Source of the DNA: JAAYAY01 sp964563135
GTDB lineage: Bacteria > Planctomycetota > Planctomycetia > Pirellulales > Thermoguttaceae
Length of the DNA stretch: 64,000 bases
Reading direction: 5' to 3'
NCBI GenBank assembly: GCA_964563135.1
Contig: CAZLWV010000016.1
Span: 1-64,000 of the forward strand
The first letter of the stretch is position 1. The number at the start of each line of letters is the position of its first letter. A program made the position numbers and the translations under genes. Below the pieces are notes generated by a model that saw only the letters and a program-made list of their open reading frames with translations, made no database searches and was not told the origin of the DNA. Positions 61,744 through 64,000 of this stretch are shown here, in pieces.

Positions 61744-63303
61744 ATGCCGAGGAAACCGCCAGCCACTGTCCGCTCCCGCCGCCGGGCGATTGTCTTTCGC
61801 CTGGCCGCGGTGGCCCTCGGCCTGTCGCCCCTGCTGCTCCTTGAGGGCCTCCTCTGGTGCTTCGGTGCCGGCGCGCCTTGCTACGATCATGACCCCTTCG
61901 TCGGGTTTCGCTGCGTCCATCCCCTGTTCGTGCTCAGCGACGATGCCCGGCACTACCAGATCGCCCCGTCGCGACTGGCCTACTTCTGCCCCGATTCGTT
62001 TGCCGCCAAGAAGGCCCCCAACGAGTTCCGCATCTTCTGCCTCGGCGGCTCCACCATCCAAGGTAGCCCCTTCGGCATCGAGACCTCCTTCACCACCTTC
62101 CTGGAACTCGGCCTCCAGGCCGCCGAGCCGGAAACACTCTGGCAGGTCGTCAATTGCGGCGGCGTCTCCTATGCCAGCTACCGCCTCGTGCCGATCCTCG
62201 AAGAGGTGCTCCGCTACCAGCCCGATCTGATCATCGTCTGCACGGGCCACAACGAGTTCCTCGAAGACCGCACCTATCGCCACATCAAGCAGATGCCGGA
62301 GCTGGTCGCCCGGCCGGCGGAACTGCTCGCCCGCACACGGACCTGCCAGCTCCTCCATCGCTGGTGGCAGAGCGATCCGACCCGCAACACCGACGAGGCC
62401 TGCGACGGGCGCCCCGTCCTGCCCGGCGAGGTCGACGCCATGCTCGAATACCGCGGCGGCCTGGACCGCTATCATCGCGACGACAAGTGGCGCCGCGACA
62501 TCGAACTGCATTTCCGGTTCAACCTCAACCGCATGGTCGCAATGGCACGCAAGGCTGGAGTTCCGCTCCTGCTGGTCAACCCCGTCTGCAACCTGCGAGA
62601 TTGCCCCCCTTTCAAGAGCCAGCACCGCTCGGGGCTGGCGACCGATGATCTCCAGCGCTGGCAGAGCCTCGTCTCCCAGGCCGCCGCGCACTGCACCACC
62701 AACGCCGCCGAAACCGTCCGCCTTCTGGAAGAAGCCCTCCTCATCGACGACCAGCACGCCGGGCTGCACTACCTTCTGGCCAAGACGTACGACTCGATGG
62801 GCGACCTGCAGCTCGCCGCCCGGCAGTACATCGCCGCCAAAGAAGACGACGTCTGCCCTCTGCGGATCCTCGAGTCCATGCACCGGGCGATTCTCGACAC
62901 GGCGGCCGCCACCGGCACACCCCTGGTCGACGTCCGCCGCATGTACCAGGAAATCTGCCAGGGAGGCATCCCGGGCGACATGTACCTGGTCGACCACGTC
63001 CACCCTTCCGTCGAAGGCCACCAGCTCATGGCCGACCTGATCGCCGCGAAGCTCTCGCTCATGGGGCTCGTGCACCCGGGTCCCGCCTGGCCAGAGCAAC
63101 GCCGCGAGGCCTACCGTGCCCAGCTCGACTCCCTCGACAACCTCTACTTCGCCCACGGACAGCAGCGGCTTGATATCCTCCGCGGCTGGACCCAGGGCAG
63201 AGCCGGCACCGACTGGGTCTACCAGCACGGAAAACCGGTCTTCATCGGCCAGCCCAAGAAATCGCCGAGAACTGATCCGGCCCCGCATCCTGGCGGCCAA
63301 TAG
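61744..63303 (+). CDS. Membrane-anchored SGNH-hydrolase-like protein with TPR-like insert
   Basis: A 519-aa protein. One N-terminal helix ('LAAVALGLSPLLLLEGLL') anchors it. The SGNH blocks are 'RIFCLGGSTIQG' (nucleophile Ser), 'VNCGGVSYAS' (Gly), 'IVCTGHNEFLED' (Asn) and 'LVDHVHPSVEGH' (Asp/His). A helical stretch around residues 320-375 ('EALLIDDQHAGLHYLLAKTY') looks like a TPR. Such proteins in planctomycetes probably remove or transfer acyl groups on envelope glycans. ATG 61744 is weakly supported; a GTG at 61714 is possible. Confidence 0.7.
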   Translation: MPRKPPATVRSRRRAIVFRLAAVALGLSPLLLLEGLLWCFGAGAPCYDHDPFVGFRCVHPLFVLSDDARHYQIAPSRLAYFCPDSFAAKKAPNEFRIFCLGGSTIQGSPFGIETSFTTFLELGLQAAEPETLWQVVNCGGVSYASYRLVPILEEVLRYQPDLIIVCTGHNEFLEDRTYRHIKQMPELVARPAELLARTRTCQLLHRWWQSDPTRNTDEACDGRPVLPGEVDAMLEYRGGLDRYHRDDKWRRDIELHFRFNLNRMVAMARKAGVPLLLVNPVCNLRDCPPFKSQHRSGLATDDLQRWQSLVSQAAAHCTTNAAETVRLLEEALLIDDQHAGLHYLLAKTYDSMGDLQLAARQYIAAKEDDVCPLRILESMHRAILDTAAATGTPLVDVRRMYQEICQGGIPGDMYLVDHVHPSVEGHQLMADLIAAKLSLMGLVHPGPAWPEQRREAYRAQLDSLDNLYFAHGQQRLDILRGWTQGRAGTDWVYQHGKPVFIGQPKKSPRTDPAPHPGGQ

Positions 63304-63603
63304 CCGCAGTCGGACCCGGCGGAAAGAGAATCCTCTGAGGTAGCCGCCTCCCCGCCGAAACGAGGGTGGCCAAAACTGCTCTTGGTCGCCAGCGGCGATT
63401 GGAGGTATGCTGCCGCCTTGGACCGGCCGCCGCGGCATGGGCACACGGCGGCGGCCGCCGCGATGCGGTTCTCAACCCGGGGGCGTCCCCAAGCCCCCAA
63501 ACCTCGTCGCGGCAGACTCCAGGCCAGATGGATCGCAGCACTCGGGGGCGGCATCGCCTTCCAGGGCGCCCGAGGCAATCACCACCAATGTAAAAACGCA
63601 CGT
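63304..63603. other. Intergenic region
   Basis: 300 bp between two co-directional genes. I see no gene, hairpin terminator or repeat. Confidence 0.4.
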
Positions 63604-64000
63604 ATGTCCCTCCTCAGGAAACAAGCTCCCGCAACGATCGGCATCTTTCTGCCGAACTGGCTTGGCGACTGCGTGATGGCGACTCCGACGCTGCGGGCCA
63701 TTCGCAAGCATTTCGGCTCTCAGGCCCGGATCGCGGGTGTCCTGCGCCCCTCCCTGGCGAATCTGTTTGCCGGAACCGGCCTGCTCGACGAGGAATGGTA
63801 CTTCGATCCCCGGCGGAAGTCGGCCCAGTTCGGCCACCGGGCGATCGTGCGCAAGATCCAGTCGGCCCGGCTCGACCTGGCGATCCTGATGCCGAACTCG
63901 CCTCGCTGCGCGTGGCTCGCCTGGCTGGGGGGCGCAACCGAACGCATCGGCTACGCAAGAAACCTGCGCGGCCCGCTCCTGACCGGCAAGCTCTACCGCC
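63604..64000 (+). CDS. GT9 heptosyltransferase-like protein, cut by the window end
   Basis: The frame is open from the ATG at 63604 to the window end, 132 codons with no stop. It begins 'TIGIFLPNWLGDCVMATPTL', the donor-loop motif of ADP-heptose:LPS heptosyltransferases (WaaC/WaaF/WaaQ), followed by 'RAIRKHFG' and 'LLDEEWYFDP'. 'AWLGGATERIGYARNLRGPL' closes the N-terminal domain. It should add heptose or a related sugar to an LPS core. The C-terminal domain lies outside the window. Confidence 0.85.
   Translation, partial: MSLLRKQAPATIGIFLPNWLGDCVMATPTLRAIRKHFGSQARIAGVLRPSLANLFAGTGLLDEEWYFDPRRKSAQFGHRAIVRKIQSARLDLAILMPNSPRCAWLAWLGGATERIGYARNLRGPLLTGKLYR

Noticed and set aside
59059..63444. 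A 1461-codon open frame on the minus strand.
   Set aside because: It runs antisense to two well-supported plus-strand genes (redoxin lipoprotein and SGNH protein). Its translation is low-complexity Gly/Asp/Val, typical of the complement of GC-rich coding DNA.
1..64000. tRNA or rRNA genes, insertion sequences, prophage.
   Set aside because: I looked through the intergenic stretches and found no cloverleaf-like arms, rRNA words, transposase motifs or phage structural genes.

Overview
The window looks like a chromosomal segment of a planctomycete. A DUF1559 protein with a pilin-like N-terminus (GFTLVEVLVVIAVIGILIA...) is followed by a small 'VSGQVILDG' lipoprotein, a gene pair typical of that phylum. 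Large secreted or lipidated proteins of unknown function, redoxin lipoproteins, an ExeA-type ATPase and a mannosylglucosylglycerate-like solute locus fit the same assignment. Most of the window is GC-rich. The stretch from about 13.1 to 25 kb is visibly less so and reads as an accessory island. I saw no rRNA, tRNA, CRISPR array, transposase or prophage.

Layout. 0-5 kb: a DUF4328 membrane protein, two copies of a dispersed repeat, a duplicated-domain secreted protein, and the DUF1559/lipoprotein pair. 5.2-13.1 kb (minus): six overlapping, translationally coupled genes for an extracytoplasmic glycan: GT2 transferase, two tandem GT39 transferases, a LAB_N membrane protein, an MBOAT acyltransferase and an SGNH protein. 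13.8-23.2 kb (plus): the most interesting locus. It holds two unknown proteins, a 62-aa Cys-rich peptide, a 60-aa peptide behind a hairpin-occluded ribosome site, a radical SAM/SPASM maturase, a compact cytosolic subtilisin, a TlpA-like lipoprotein and an ABC exporter. I read it as an undescribed RiPP-type system whose maturase-protease-exporter logic parallels QhpD/QhpE/QhpF.

23.2-29.6 kb: small envelope proteins, a decayed stretch, an M14 carboxypeptidase, a NIF3 protein and an M20-like protein lacking the catalytic Glu pair. 29.7-33.1 kb: gpgS, a GT4-type transferase and a HAD phosphatase, a probable glucosylglycerate or mannosylglucosylglycerate operon. 33.4-35.7 kb (minus): a dgcN/dgcA-like pair for D-glutamate. 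35.8-43.1 kb: ExeA-like ATPase, RsmE, a broken toxin-antitoxin pair, a membrane protein, a divergent Nramp protein and an Eco57I-like DNA methylase without a nuclease. 43.1-44.8 kb: eroded DNA including a probable rhomboid pseudogene.

44.8-51.8 kb: a stress and ion-homeostasis operon: HPF-like factor, double-Usp protein, then a complete seven-gene Mrp Na+/H+ antiporter. 51.8-58.9 kb (minus): a receiver-domain pseudogene, a tandem kinase/pseudokinase protein, GTP-dependent PEP carboxykinase, and a yggU-yggS-larA-like operon. 59.1-64 kb (plus): a redoxin/FG-GAP lipoprotein with a mutated CxxC, an SGNH/TPR protein, and the start of a GT9 heptosyltransferase-like gene cut by the window end.
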